A stretch of DNA of 64,000 bases from Mycolicibacterium bacteremicum (GTDB lineage Bacteria > Actinomycetota > Actinomycetes > Mycobacteriales > Mycobacteriaceae). The stretch lies in the NCBI RefSeq assembly GCF_002086115.1, contig NZ_MVHJ01000005.1, forward strand, positions 186,001 through 250,000. Reading direction: 5' to 3'. The position numbers were made by a program, and so were the translations under genes. Shown piece by piece: positions 43,096 through 53,086 of this stretch (positions within the stretch are counted from its first letter, which is position 1; the number at the start of each line of letters is the position of its first letter). The notes beneath the pieces were generated by a model that worked only from the letters and a program-made list of their open reading frames with translations, was not told the origin of the DNA and made no database searches.

Positions 43096-44310
43096 TCATA
43101 CCGCAACTCTTTCGAACACGGCGGCCAGGCCCTGCCCGCCACCGATACACATGGTCTCCAGCCCGTAGCGGGCACCGCGCAGGTCGAGTTCGCGGGCCAG
43201 CGTGGCCAGCATCCGTCCGCCGGTCGCCCCGACCGGATGTCCGAGTGAGATCCCGGACCCACGCACATTGGTGCGCTCGAAGTCGGATTCGCCGAACTTC
43301 CACTCCCTGGTGCAGGCCAGCGCCTGCGCGGCGAAGGCTTCGTTGAGTTCGATCAGGTCCATGTCCGCCAGCGACAGGCCCGCCCTGTCCAGCGCCCGGG
43401 CAGTGGCCGGCACGGGACCGATTCCCATGATGTCGGGTGCGACACCGGCGACCGCCCAGGACACCATTCGGACAAGCGGTTTCAGCCCGAGGTCAGCGGC
43501 CCGCTCAGGGGTGGTGACGATGCACATGGACGCCGCGTCGTTCTGCCCGCTGGAGTTGCCTGCGGTGACCGTGGCATCGGGGTCGGTCTTGCCCAGCACG
43601 GGGCGCAGTTTGGCCAACGCCTCGACAGAGGTGTCCGCGCGCGGGTGCTCGTCGGTGGAGATGACCTGCTCGCCGGCGCGCGAGGACACCGTGACCGCGA
43701 TGATCTCCTCGGCCAGCACTCCGCTGTCCTGCGCGGCGACGGCCTTCTGATGGGAGCGCACCGCGAGTTCGTCCTGTTCGGTGCGCGAGATGTTGTACTG
43801 ACGCCGCAGATTTTCCGCGGTCTCCAGCATGCCGCCGGGCACGGGATGGAACCTGCCGCCGGCGGTGACGCGCCCGCGGGCCAGTCCGTCGTGCACCGTG
43901 ATGCCGCCCCGGGCCCCACCCCAGCGCATGTCGGTGGAGTGGAAGGCGACATTGCTCATCGACTCCGCGCCGCCGGCGATCACGAGATCGCTGTTGCCGC
44001 TGCCGACCTGCAGGGCGGCCTGGATGACGGCCTGCAGGCCCGAACCGCAGCGCCGGTCGATCTGCATGCCGGGGACGGTGATCGGAAGTCCCGCGTCCAA
44101 CGCGACCACCCGCCCGATGGCGGGCGCTTCGGGCGAGGGATAGCAGTGCCCGAGCACGACATCGTCGACGGCGTCGGGCTGCACCCCGGTGCGCTGCAGC
44201 AGCCCCTGCAGGGCGGCCACTCCGAGCTCGACAGCGGTCAACGATGCGAACATGCCGCCGTAGCGGCCGATCGGGGTGCGGACCGGCTCACAGATCACGG
44301 CGGTGCGCAT
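43096..44310 (-). CDS. Acetyl-CoA C-acyltransferase (thiolase)
   Basis: A 404-residue degradative thiolase. QIDRRCGSGLQAVIQAA carries the first Cys, LIELNEAFAAQAL the NEAF loop, SGISLGHPVGATGGRM the catalytic His, and METMCIGGGQGLAAVFE the second Cys. ATG 44310 shares a base with the SDR stop (TGATG), so translation is coupled. It cleaves 3-ketoacyl-CoA. It is clearly different from the thiolase at 27540, matching a separate, non-island pathway. Confidence 0.9.
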   Translation of the reverse strand: MRTAVICEPVRTPIGRYGGMFASLTAVELGVAALQGLLQRTGVQPDAVDDVVLGHCYPSPEAPAIGRVVALDAGLPITVPGMQIDRRCGSGLQAVIQAALQVGSGNSDLVIAGGAESMSNVAFHSTDMRWGGARGGITVHDGLARGRVTAGGRFHPVPGGMLETAENLRRQYNISRTEQDELAVRSHQKAVAAQDSGVLAEEIIAVTVSSRAGEQVISTDEHPRADTSVEALAKLRPVLGKTDPDATVTAGNSSGQNDAASMCIVTTPERAADLGLKPLVRMVSWAVAGVAPDIMGIGPVPATARALDRAGLSLADMDLIELNEAFAAQALACTREWKFGESDFERTNVRGSGISLGHPVGATGGRMLATLARELDLRGARYGLETMCIGGGQGLAAVFERVAV

Positions 44311-45050
44311 CAGATGTGCCGCCCGCCGGTCACTTCCAGCACGGTCCCGGTCATGTACGACGACAGGTCCGAGGCCAGGAAGAGGGCGACGGAGGCGACC
44401 TCGCTGGGTTCGGCCGCCCGGCCCATCGGGATCTCGGCCAGCTTCTGGTCCCAGATGCGTTGCGGCATGGCCTCGGTCATCGCCGACCGGATGAGTCCCG
44501 GCTGGATCGCGTTGACCCGCACCCCGAGGTGCGCCACCTCCTTGGCGGCCGCCTTGGTCAGGCCGACGATACCGGCCTTGGCGGCCGAATAGTTGGTCTG
44601 TCCGACCAGGCCGACCTTGCCGGAGATCGACGAGATGTTGACGATGGCACCGCTTTTGGCTTCGCGCATGATGCCGGCGGCCAGCCGGGTGCCGTTCCAC
44701 GATCCCTTGAGGTGCACCGCGATCACCTGGTCGAACTGCTCCTCGGTCATCTTGCGCATGGTGGCATCGCGGGTGATACCCGCGTTGTTGACCATGACGT
44801 CGAGACTGCCGAAGCGCTCGACCGCGGCGCCGACGAGCTCGGTGACCTGGCCGGCATCGGTGACATCGCACCGCACCGCCGTGGCGACCCCGGCCCCGCC
44901 GAGTGCGGTGACGGCGGCCTCGGTGGCGTCGGGGTCGAGATCCCCGAGGACCACCCGGGCGCCCTCGGCGACGAAGCGTTGCGCGATGGCGAAACCGATT
45001 CCCTGCGCACCACCGGTGATCACCGCGGTCCGACCGTCCAACAGAGCCAT
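44310..45050 (-). CDS. SDR family 3-oxoacyl/3-hydroxyacyl reductase (FabG-like)
   Basis: A 246-residue classical [22 protein letters not shown] is the cofactor motif, [20 protein letters not shown] the NNAG with the FabG-style [24 protein letters not shown] the Ser-Tyr part of the catalytic set with YSAAK, and [15 protein letters not shown] the C-terminus. ATG 45050 has GAGGG upstream; the frame to 45083 adds no homology. It heads the leftward operon to the thiolase, FadE and GntR genes, and is divergent from the FadE at 45144 across a 93-bp promoter region. Confidence 0.89.
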   Translation of the reverse strand: MALLDGRTAVITGGAQGIGFAIAQRFVAEGARVVLGDLDPDATEAAVTALGGAGVATAVRCDVTDAGQVTELVGAAVERFGSLDVMVNNAGITRDATMRKMTEEQFDQVIAVHLKGSWNGTRLAAGIMREAKSGAIVNISSISGKVGLVGQTNYSAAKAGIVGLTKAAAKEVAHLGVRVNAIQPGLIRSAMTEAMPQRIWDQKLAEIPMGRAAEPSEVASVALFLASDLSSYMTGTVLEVTGGRHI

Positions 45051-45088
45051 GAAGGCACCCTCCTCAAGCGCGAGCTGTCCCAAACATA

Positions 45089-45101
45089 AAATATGATATT
45101 T
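45089..45101. promoter_or_regulatory. AT-rich palindrome between divergent beta-oxidation operons
   Basis: AAATATGATATTT (6-bp perfect arms, 1-bp centre) sits between the SDR and FadE genes in otherwise GC-rich DNA. It may be the shared operator for the GntR encoded at the end of the leftward operon, or a promoter core (TATGAT at 45092-45097 resembles a -10). Confidence 0.45.
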
Positions 45102-45143
45102 CCAGGATCAAACCACACCCGGTTCCACAGGAGGACCCCGCCG

Positions 45144-46343
<1,200 letters not shown>

Positions 46344-46352
46344 GCCGGCGAG

Positions 46353-46805
46353 CTACGCGATGTAGCGGATGATCGATTCCGCGACGGCTGCCGGCTTGTC
46401 CGAGCCCTCGATTTCGACGGTGATGGTGACGGTCGACTGGGCCGCACCGTCGAGCTTCGCCACATCGGTGATGACGGCCTTCGCGCGGATGCGTGCACCC
46501 ACCTTGACCGGAGTGATGAAGCGGACCTTGTTGTAGCCGTAGTTGACGGCCAGTGAGATGCCTTTGACGCCGTAGAGGTGGTGCGAGAAGTACGGCAGCA
46601 GAGACAGCGTCAGCAGACCGTGCGCAATCGTGCCGCCGAACGGGCCGCCGGCGGCACGCTCGGGATCGACGTGGATCCACTGCCGATCCTCGGTGGCTTC
46701 GGCAAATTGGTTCACCCGGTCCTGGTCGATCTCCAGCCAATCGGTGGGTCCGAGTTCGGTACCCGCCGCCGCCACCAACTCGTCGAGATTTTCGAAAACC
46801 TTCAC
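46353..46805 (-). CDS. MaoC family dehydratase ((R)-enoyl-CoA hydratase-like)
   Basis: A 150-residue hot-dog-fold protein. The hydratase-2 motif reads ATEDRQWIHVDPERAAGGPF, then GGTIAHGLLTLSLLP, with the catalytic Asp/His pair of R-specific enoyl-CoA hydratases. Its C-terminal half has YNKVRFITPVKVGARIRAKA. It hydrates trans-2-enoyl-CoA to the (R)-3-hydroxy form. GTG 46805 is chosen, with GGGAGAAG 4-11 nt upstream; longer in-frame starts up to 46877 add unrelated sequence. It may supply the hydratase step missing from the SDR-thiolase-FadE operon next door. Confidence 0.88.
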   Translation of the reverse strand: MKVFENLDELVAAAGTELGPTDWLEIDQDRVNQFAEATEDRQWIHVDPERAAGGPFGGTIAHGLLTLSLLPYFSHHLYGVKGISLAVNYGYNKVRFITPVKVGARIRAKAVITDVAKLDGAAQSTVTITVEIEGSDKPAAVAESIIRYIA

Positions 46806-47218
46806 GTGCTTCTCCCTTCGCAGGACCCCAGTGGCCGCCATGTCATGCATAGCGCCTGGGTCCCGTCCCGTCGCCACCGGGTCGGCGTTCGGCCACTCGA
46901 CGTTCGCGGGCGACGGCAGCGAATACGGGTAACCGCCCCGCTTTGTCGGAACTTATAGAAAACTCAGCGCCGTGAAGATCAAATTTGCCGTAACTGACGC
47001 GCGCGATAATTTTGCCAAAGTCAGCCGCATTTGAATTCATCGGTGACTAATTGCCAGAACGCACAAAAAAGAATTCTGGCTACTAATGTCAGTCCGTGCC
47101 ACTTAATTAATCCTGGCGTCTTCGCAGGATATAGCGATACTTAACTGGACTATTCGAAATTCTCCAGGGACCATACGCCGGTGTGGCAACGTCCCGTACC
47201 GATCGGTGGGTTAAGTCT
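46806..47218. other. 413-bp intergenic region, partly AT-rich, with nested inverted repeats
   Basis: No convincing gene was found here. From about 46945 to 47160 the DNA is much more AT-rich than its surroundings. It has three inverted repeats: GCCAGAA (47053-47059) with TTCTGGC (47074-47080), ATCCTG (47110-47115) with CAGGAT (47125-47130), and CTGGA (47145-47149) with TCCAG (47163-47167). This looks like a long regulated promoter or leader for the acyltransferase/E1/c-di-GMP operon. I saw no match to the c-di-GMP-I riboswitch core sequences. Confidence 0.55.
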
Positions 47219-47980
47219 ATGAGCGTCTCAATCGCCGAAGCCGGCATTAGCGTCCTCCCCGACAATGCGTCTGTCCAGTGGTGGGATCGCGATACCGATT
47301 GCACCCTGGTGCTCGCGACACCGTCCGCCGAACCCGAACTCTGGGACGATTTCATCGATGGCGCGTTGCGCAGCTACCGCAAACACGGCGTCGAGCGGGC
47401 CATCGATCCGAGCACACTGGCCGACCCGGAGACGACGTCGTTGTTCCTCACGGCGATCGACGATGCCGGCCGGGCCATCGGCGGCGTCCGGGCCCAGGGG
47501 CCCTACCGCCACGCCGACGAATCGCATGCCGTGGTGGAGTGGGCCGGCCAGGACGCACTGCCCAAGGTGCGCAAGATGATCGCCGACCGCATCCCGTTCG
47601 GTGTCGTCGAGATCAAGACCGCGTGGTCGGCCGATGACCGTCCGGTCGACCGGGAGCGCGGCCGGCTGCTCACCCCCGTGCTCGCCCGCATGCCGTTACA
47701 CGCGACCCTGGTGCTTGGCGCCAAGTTCGCGATGGCCACGGCGGCCGCCCACGTCCTGGCACGCTGGGAGTCCTCCGGCGGTGTGGTTGTCACCCGCATC
47801 CCGGCCACGCCGTACCCCGACGAACGATATGAGACGAAGATGATGTGGTGGGACCACGCAGAATTCACCCGCACCGCCGATCCGGAACAGATCCTGGCCA
47901 CCCGCGCCGAGGCCCGTGTGCTGGCGCCCATGCTCGACCAGCTGACGGCCCCCGACAACGCGATGCTGACCGGCCTGTGA
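47219..47980 (+). CDS. N-acyltransferase-like protein (FeeM/AHL-synthase-like, tentative)
   Basis: A 253-residue protein I place tentatively near GNAT-fold N-acyl amino acid or autoinducer synthases. Its features are YRKHGVERAIDPSTLADPET, TAIDDAGRAIGGVRAQGPYR (beta strand with a small-residue turn), VVEWAGQDALPKVRKMIADR, EIKTAWSADD, LGAKFAMATAAAHVLARWES and a conserved-looking MMWWDHAEF near the end. ATG 47219 is chosen, with GGTGGG ~10 nt upstream. GTGA overlap with the E1-nitroreductase gene (47977-47980) shows they are co-translated. If the fold call holds, it may load an acyl group on an amino acid or similar small molecule that the fusion protein modifies. Confidence 0.5.
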   Translation: MSVSIAEAGISVLPDNASVQWWDRDTDCTLVLATPSAEPELWDDFIDGALRSYRKHGVERAIDPSTLADPETTSLFLTAIDDAGRAIGGVRAQGPYRHADESHAVVEWAGQDALPKVRKMIADRIPFGVVEIKTAWSADDRPVDRERGRLLTPVLARMPLHATLVLGAKFAMATAAAHVLARWESSGGVVVTRIPATPYPDERYETKMMWWDHAEFTRTADPEQILATRAEARVLAPMLDQLTAPDNAMLTGL

Positions 47981-50121
47981 GCGACGCCCATGCCGCCAGA
48001 GTCCTGACCGAAGGCAATCCCGACGACGCAAAACTGTTGTGGGAGCTGCGCGCCCGACCCGACATCGAGTTCATCGACAATGTCGGGCGGCAGCGGGCCG
48101 CACTGCAGACCTTGACCCCGCTACCCGGGGCCGACCTGCAAGACGAACCGTTCCGGTGGGTGTACTACCCGTGGCGGCGGTCTGTGGTGGCGATGCTGGG
48201 TCCGGGCGCCTACCGGCGACTGCGGCTCGACCGTAACCGCAATCTCATCACCGACGCCGAACAGGACACCCTGGCGCAACTGCGGGTCGGGGTGATCGGG
48301 CTGAGCGTCGGCCACGTCATCGCCCACACCCTGGCGGCCCAGGGAATCTGCGGTGAGCTGCGCCTGGCGGATTTCGACGAACTCGAGGCCGCCAACCTGA
48401 ACCGGGTGCCCGCCACCGTGTTCGACGAGGGCATCAACAAGGCAACCATCGCGGCCCGCCGGATCGCCGAGCTGGATCCCTATCTGAGAGTGCAGGTGCA
48501 CGGCAGCGCGATCACCGCCGACACCATCGACGCCTTCCTCGACGGCCTCGACATCGTGGTCGAGGAATGTGACTCGCTGGACACCAAGGCGCTGGTTCGC
48601 GAGGCCGCCCGCGCGCGCCGCATCCCGGTGCTGATGACCACCAGCGACCGCGGACTGCTCGACGTGGAACGCTTCGACCTGCACCCCGAACGTCCGATCC
48701 TGCACGGCCTGTTGGGCGATGTCGACACCGCCGACCTGGCCGGCCTCAGCAGCACCGACAAGGTGCCCTACGTGCTCGGGTTACTCGACGCCAAGGCACT
48801 CTCGGCGCGGATGGCGGCATCGCTCTGCGAGGTGGGCGAAACGCTTTCGACCTGGCCGCAACTGGCGGGCGAGGTGGTACTCGGCGCCGCGCTGATCGCC
48901 GAATCGGTGCGCCGGATCGGCCTGGGCGAACCGCTGGCCTCGGGCAGGACCCGACTCGATGCCGGCGCCGTGCTCGACGAGGTGTCCGATCCGCTGGATG
49001 ACCGGCGGCCGCCGCCCGATACCCAGATCGACGATCACGCCGCCGACCCGTCCTTCGATTCGGCGCTGCAGGCCATGGCCTATGCCGCGCACCGGGCGCC
49101 GTCGGGCGGCAATTCCCAGCCGTGGTTGATCGATATCCGGGAGTCCGGCCTGGAGCTACGGGTCGATCCGCAGCGCACCAGCCAGATGGATGTCGAATTC
49201 CGAGGTAGTGCAGTCGCACTCGGCGCGGCGGCGCTCAACGCACAGATCGCCGCCGCCGCGCACGGCCACGGCAGCCGGCTGCACATCGGCACCGGCGACG
49301 GCTCGCCACTGCAGATCTCGGTGGCACTGGACGGCCGTCCCGACCCGGCGCTTGCCGAGTTGTACGAACCGATGCTGCAGCGTGCCACCAATCGTCACCA
49401 CGGCGCGCCGATCACGTTCAGCGCCGAGCTGCGCGCGGCTCTGCACGGGGCCGCGGACGCGCACGGCGGTCGGCTGCGCCTGATCACCGAGAGCGGCGAA
49501 ATTCAGCGATGCGCCGAGGTTCTCGCCGAGGCCGATCGTATTCGCTATCTGACCAACCGGCTGCACTCGGAGATGTTTGCTGAGATCTGGTCGCCCGGCG
49601 ACCCCTCCCCCGAGTACGGCATCGATGTGCGGACGCTGGAACTGCCCGCCTCCGATCTCGCGGTGCTCGACGTGCTGCGGCGCTCGGAGGTGATGGACGA
49701 ATTGGCGCGCTGGGACGCGGGATCGGTGCTCGGCAGCAATACGCGTGACCGGGTCGGCGGGGCGTCCGCGGTCGCGGTGATCTCGGTCGGCGGCCGCACC
49801 CTCGCCGACTACGCCCGTGCCGGTGCGGCGGTCGAAGCGGTGTGGATCACAGCCCAGACAGCAGGTTTGGCGGTGCAACCGGTGTCACCGGCTTTCCTGT
49901 ATGCCCACGATGATCACGAATTGGCACAGTTGGCCCCGGCATACTCCGAACAACTGGGACGTCTGCAATACACTCTTCGCAGGCTTACCGGTACTCCGCC
50001 GGAGGAGGCGCAGGCGTTGGTGCTGAGAATCACCGAGGCACCTCGCCCGTCGCTGCGAAGTCGTCGGCGGCCACTGAGCTACACGACGTCGCTTCCGGCG
50101 ACACCACATCGAGAGGTCTAG
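47977..50121 (+). CDS. moeY: E1/ThiF-nitroreductase fusion protein (MoeY-like, Rv1355c-like)
   Basis: A 714-residue two-domain protein. Residues ~1-95 are a leader. An E1/ThiF/MoeB-type Rossmann domain follows (G105-V-I-G, then LSVGHVIAHTLAAQGICGEL, RLADFDELEAANLNRVPATV and IVVEECDSLDTKALVREAAR), which would bind ATP and adenylate a carboxyl group. No zinc CxxC pairs were seen. From ~360 a nitroreductase-like flavin domain begins (AAHRAPSGGNSQPWLIDI, FMN phosphate motif at ~373-380). Length and domain order match M. tuberculosis Rv1355c, called MoeY. A role in molybdopterin synthesis is doubtful; adenylation plus reduction of a small molecule fits better. Overlaps by GTGA and is followed directly by the c-di-GMP gene. 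Confidence 0.82.
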   Translation: MSDAHAARVLTEGNPDDAKLLWELRARPDIEFIDNVGRQRAALQTLTPLPGADLQDEPFRWVYYPWRRSVVAMLGPGAYRRLRLDRNRNLITDAEQDTLAQLRVGVIGLSVGHVIAHTLAAQGICGELRLADFDELEAANLNRVPATVFDEGINKATIAARRIAELDPYLRVQVHGSAITADTIDAFLDGLDIVVEECDSLDTKALVREAARARRIPVLMTTSDRGLLDVERFDLHPERPILHGLLGDVDTADLAGLSSTDKVPYVLGLLDAKALSARMAASLCEVGETLSTWPQLAGEVVLGAALIAESVRRIGLGEPLASGRTRLDAGAVLDEVSDPLDDRRPPPDTQIDDHAADPSFDSALQAMAYAAHRAPSGGNSQPWLIDIRESGLELRVDPQRTSQMDVEFRGSAVALGAAALNAQIAAAAHGHGSRLHIGTGDGSPLQISVALDGRPDPALAELYEPMLQRATNRHHGAPITFSAELRAALHGAADAHGGRLRLITESGEIQRCAEVLAEADRIRYLTNRLHSEMFAEIWSPGDPSPEYGIDVRTLELPASDLAVLDVLRRSEVMDELARWDAGSVLGSNTRDRVGGASAVAVISVGGRTLADYARAGAAVEAVWITAQTAGLAVQPVSPAFLYAHDDHELAQLAPAYSEQLGRLQYTLRRLTGTPPEEAQALVLRITEAPRPSLRSRRRPLSYTTSLPATPHREV

Positions 50122-51963
50122 GTGCCCCGCAGCCTCGAACTGGTCGTCACGGCCGCCGCAACGCGATTGAGCGCCGTCGATGCCGCGACCGCCGCGAGCG
50201 TGAGCCAGCAGGTACTGGCCGAACTGGTCGCATACTTCAACGTCGATTTCAGCTTTCTGCGGCACAACGACCACGCGATCCACGCGACCCGGCTGATCGC
50301 CGAGTGGCCGACGCGACCCGCCGATGTCGACCCGGATCCGCTGGAGCTGATCTATTTCGCCGATGCCGACCCGGTCTTCGCCATGGCCGAGCATCTCAAG
50401 GAGCCAACGGTCTTCCGGCCCGAGGCCACCGACGACTACCAGCACACCATCGAAGCCGGGCGGCACATCCCGACCACATCGATGGCGTGCGTGCCGTTGC
50501 TCTCCGGCGATGTCACCACCGGCGTCATCGGCTTCGTCAAGATCGGTGTCCGGGAGTGGAGCGAGGAGGAGCTCAACGCACTGGTCGCCATCGCCACGCT
50601 GTTTGCCCACGTGCAGGCGCGGGTGAACGCCGAGGATCGCCTGCGTTTTCTGGCCGAGCACGACCACCTCACCGGTCTGCACAACCGGCGGGCATTGATG
50701 GCACACCTGGACGCCCGCCTGGCCGAGGGGCAGCCCGGGCCCGTCACGGCGCTGTTCTTCGACCTCGACCGGCTCAAGGCGATCAACGACTACCTCGGCC
50801 ACACCGCCGGTGACCGCTTCATCCGGGTGCTCGCCGAGCGCCTGGACCACGCGGTGGGCCCCAGCATGATCGCCCGGCTCGGCGGCGACGAGTTCGTGGT
50901 CGTCCCCGAGACGCCGACCACCATCGAGATGGCCGAGGATCTGGCCCACCGCCTGCAGGCGGTGCTGTCCCAGCGGGTGCCCATCGACGGTGAGATGGTG
51001 ACCCGATCGGTCAGTATCGGTGTGGCCCTCGGCATTCCAGGCCGCGACAGCACCTCTGATTTGCTGCGCCGCGCCGATCAGGCGGTGTTGACGGCGAAGA
51101 ACACCGGCGGCAACCAGGTCACGGTGTACTCGGATGCGATCGCGCTCGAGAGCGAGTTCCGCAACGATATCGAGCTGCATCTGCAGAGCGTCATCGAAAC
51201 CGATGCGCTGTTCCTGCGCTACCTGCCCGAGATCGACATGCGCACCGGCAAGATCCTGGCCACCGAGGCTCTGGTCCGCTGGCAGCATCCGACGCGTGGG
51301 CTGCTGTCCCCCGACGCGTTCATCGGGGTGGCCGAATCCATCAATCTGGCAGGCGAACTCGGCCGGTGGGTGATGCGCACGGCGTGCTCGGAATTCGCGC
51401 GCTGGCGCGCGGCCGGCGTCGGCGACGACATCGTGTTGCGCGTCAACGTCTCACCGGTGCAGTTGGTCGCCGACGGGTTCGTCGAATCGGTCGCGGCGAT
51501 CCTTGCCGAATACGACATCGACGCCGGTTCGGTCTGCCTGGAGATCACCGAGAGCGTCGTCGTGCAGGACATCGAGACCACCCGCATCACGCTGGCCGGC
51601 CTGCATGAGGTCGGCGTGCAGGTCGCCATCGATGATTTCGGCACCGGGTACAGCGTGCTGTCGCTGCTCAAATCGCTTCCGGTGGAGGCGTTGAAGATCG
51701 ACAAGAGCTTCGTGCGCGACCTGGGATCGAGCCCGGGCGACCTGGCCATCGTGCGGGCGATCATCGCGTTGGCGGAGGCCTTCGGGCTGCAGCTGGTGGC
51801 CGAGGGCGTGGAGACCGAGGCCGCGGCCGTCACGCTGCTGCGGCACGGCTGCCACCGGGCACAGGGGTTTTTGCTCTCGCGCCCCATCTCGGGCGAGGAG
51901 ATGGAGGCGCTGCTGCGCAGAGGCCGTGTGTCGGTGGACTTCTCGCCGGGGCTCCGGCCCTGA
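50122..51963 (+). CDS. dcpA: GAF-GGDEF-EAL bifunctional c-di-GMP enzyme (Rv1354c/DcpA-like)
   Basis: A 613-residue signalling protein. An N-terminal GAF-like sensor (~1-165) is followed by GGDEF (~170-330) with an intact GGDEF at residues 254-258, and EAL (~345-600) with EAL at 382-384 (TEALVRWQHP), NVSPVQL, EITESVV and DDFGTGYS at ~503-510. Both cyclase and phosphodiesterase sites look intact. I see no RxxD inhibitory site five residues before GGDEF, so product inhibition may be absent. The domain order matches M. tuberculosis Rv1354c and M. smegmatis DcpA. GTG 50122 abuts the TAG of the MoeY-like gene, so the GAF ligand could be made by that operon, by inference. Confidence 0.9.
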   Translation: MPRSLELVVTAAATRLSAVDAATAASVSQQVLAELVAYFNVDFSFLRHNDHAIHATRLIAEWPTRPADVDPDPLELIYFADADPVFAMAEHLKEPTVFRPEATDDYQHTIEAGRHIPTTSMACVPLLSGDVTTGVIGFVKIGVREWSEEELNALVAIATLFAHVQARVNAEDRLRFLAEHDHLTGLHNRRALMAHLDARLAEGQPGPVTALFFDLDRLKAINDYLGHTAGDRFIRVLAERLDHAVGPSMIARLGGDEFVVVPETPTTIEMAEDLAHRLQAVLSQRVPIDGEMVTRSVSIGVALGIPGRDSTSDLLRRADQAVLTAKNTGGNQVTVYSDAIALESEFRNDIELHLQSVIETDALFLRYLPEIDMRTGKILATEALVRWQHPTRGLLSPDAFIGVAESINLAGELGRWVMRTACSEFARWRAAGVGDDIVLRVNVSPVQLVADGFVESVAAILAEYDIDAGSVCLEITESVVVQDIETTRITLAGLHEVGVQVAIDDFGTGYSVLSLLKSLPVEALKIDKSFVRDLGSSPGDLAIVRAIIALAEAFGLQLVAEGVETEAAAVTLLRHGCHRAQGFLLSRPISGEEMEALLRRGRVSVDFSPGLRP

Positions 51964-51976
51964 GGAAGCCCGGCCC

Positions 51977-52810
51977 CTAGGACTCCGGCGGTTCGACCTC
52001 GCGCAGCACCTCGAGCCTGCCGAAGCGTGCGGCCCGTTGCCCGACCAGACTGATCCGGCCGCCGGGGTCCAGTGGCATCTCGCTCAGTTCGACGTGGTCG
52101 GCGGTGACCGCCACACCCACCCGGGCGCGCACGGCCCACGGGCCGTCCGGAGTGTCGAGCACCACACCCGCGATCCGGTCGTCCTCACCGAAGACGATGC
52201 GGTGCAGCGTGCTGTCGGCGGTCACCTCGATATTGCGGTCGGCGGCCAGCTCGTCGAGCCAGGCGGTCAGCGTGCGACCACCGCTGGTCACCTCGGCCAG
52301 CGTCGCGACCTCGATGGCCGAGCCGCCCATGGTGCGCATGGCCACGGTCGGCCAGTACGCGACGCGGGTGAACATCACCCCGTACGGCGATCCCAGGCAC
52401 CGTGCCGCCCAGTCCCACAGCCGTGCGCCCACGAACGTCTCGACCTGGGCGCGGCGGCCGGTGTCGACCCGCCCGGGGGTGTACGCGTTGCGCATCGCGA
52501 GTTCGGGTGCCTCGATGACCGGCAGTTCGTCACCGAGCGCCTCGAAGTAGGCGGCGGTCGCCGGATCATCGCGTCGCGGCAGCCATCCATGTGCGGTCCC
52601 GGCGGGCTCGGGCCGGGCCGAGTCCGGCGGCCGTGCCACGATCACGTCCAGGTCGGCGTCGGCCGCGGCGATGGCGCACGCCAGGCCCGCGGGCCCGGCG
52701 CCGACGGCCACCAGATCGACCTCGTCGTCCCACACTTCGTTATCAACCTCACAGTAGCTGTGTTCTCCGCCACTGTGACAAACCTCGGAGTTTGGCAACT
52801 TATCTGTCAT
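51977..52810 (-). CDS. Short FAD-binding protein (FAD_binding_2-like, incomplete)
   Basis: A 277-residue protein with an FAD Rossmann motif, LVAVGAGPAGLACAIAAADA (about residues 35-55), related to fumarate reductase/3-ketosteroid dehydrogenase-type flavoproteins. At about half the family's usual ~500 residues it lacks a recognisable substrate-capping domain, though HGWLPRRDDPATAAYFEALG and MRTMGGSAIEVATLAE resemble parts of it. It could be a reduced family member or a truncation. ATG 52810 is chosen; the longer frame to 52882 lacks homology. It is convergent with the c-di-GMP gene (13-bp gap), and a GTAGTCGACTAC palindrome lies 18 bp upstream. Confidence 0.65.
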   Translation of the reverse strand: MTDKLPNSEVCHSGGEHSYCEVDNEVWDDEVDLVAVGAGPAGLACAIAAADADLDVIVARPPDSARPEPAGTAHGWLPRRDDPATAAYFEALGDELPVIEAPELAMRNAYTPGRVDTGRRAQVETFVGARLWDWAARCLGSPYGVMFTRVAYWPTVAMRTMGGSAIEVATLAEVTSGGRTLTAWLDELAADRNIEVTADSTLHRIVFGEDDRIAGVVLDTPDGPWAVRARVGVAVTADHVELSEMPLDPGGRISLVGQRAARFGRLEVLREVEPPES

Positions 52811-52827
52811 CGCGTACCAACGTAGCT

Positions 52828-52839
52828 GTAGTCGACTAC
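52828..52839. promoter_or_regulatory. 12-bp perfect palindrome upstream of FAD protein gene
   Basis: GTAGTCGACTAC is perfectly self-complementary, 18 bp upstream of the ATG at 52810 of the leftward FAD protein gene. It may be an operator; SalI-type GTCGAC lies at its centre, so chance cannot be excluded. Confidence 0.35.
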
Positions 52840-53086
52840 CCGCGTTGCATATGAATTCTGGCAAAGATGTGCCGCGATCCACGCGGGGGTACGGGGGAGT
52901 TTGCCAGCGCGGATCACGGCAACATCACGAGGATAACATTCGGCTCCCGTTCCGGATCTCCGGCGAAACAACGTGCCCGCCGATGCGGGTCCCGAGCGCA
53001 ACAAAGCCACGAGCCACCCTATGTCGGCGTCGGCGTAGACCCGTCCAACCGAAGATTTCCCAACCGCGGTTTCGACTGCTACTTAT

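Noticed and set aside
47145..47170. Possible DosR box before the acyltransferase-like gene
   Set aside because: GGACTATTCGAAATTCTCC lacks the GGGACT/AGTCCC symmetry of the DosR motif.
46806..47218. c-di-GMP riboswitch controlling the adjacent c-di-GMP operon
   Set aside because: I could not find the conserved GEMM core sequences; only generic hairpins are seen.
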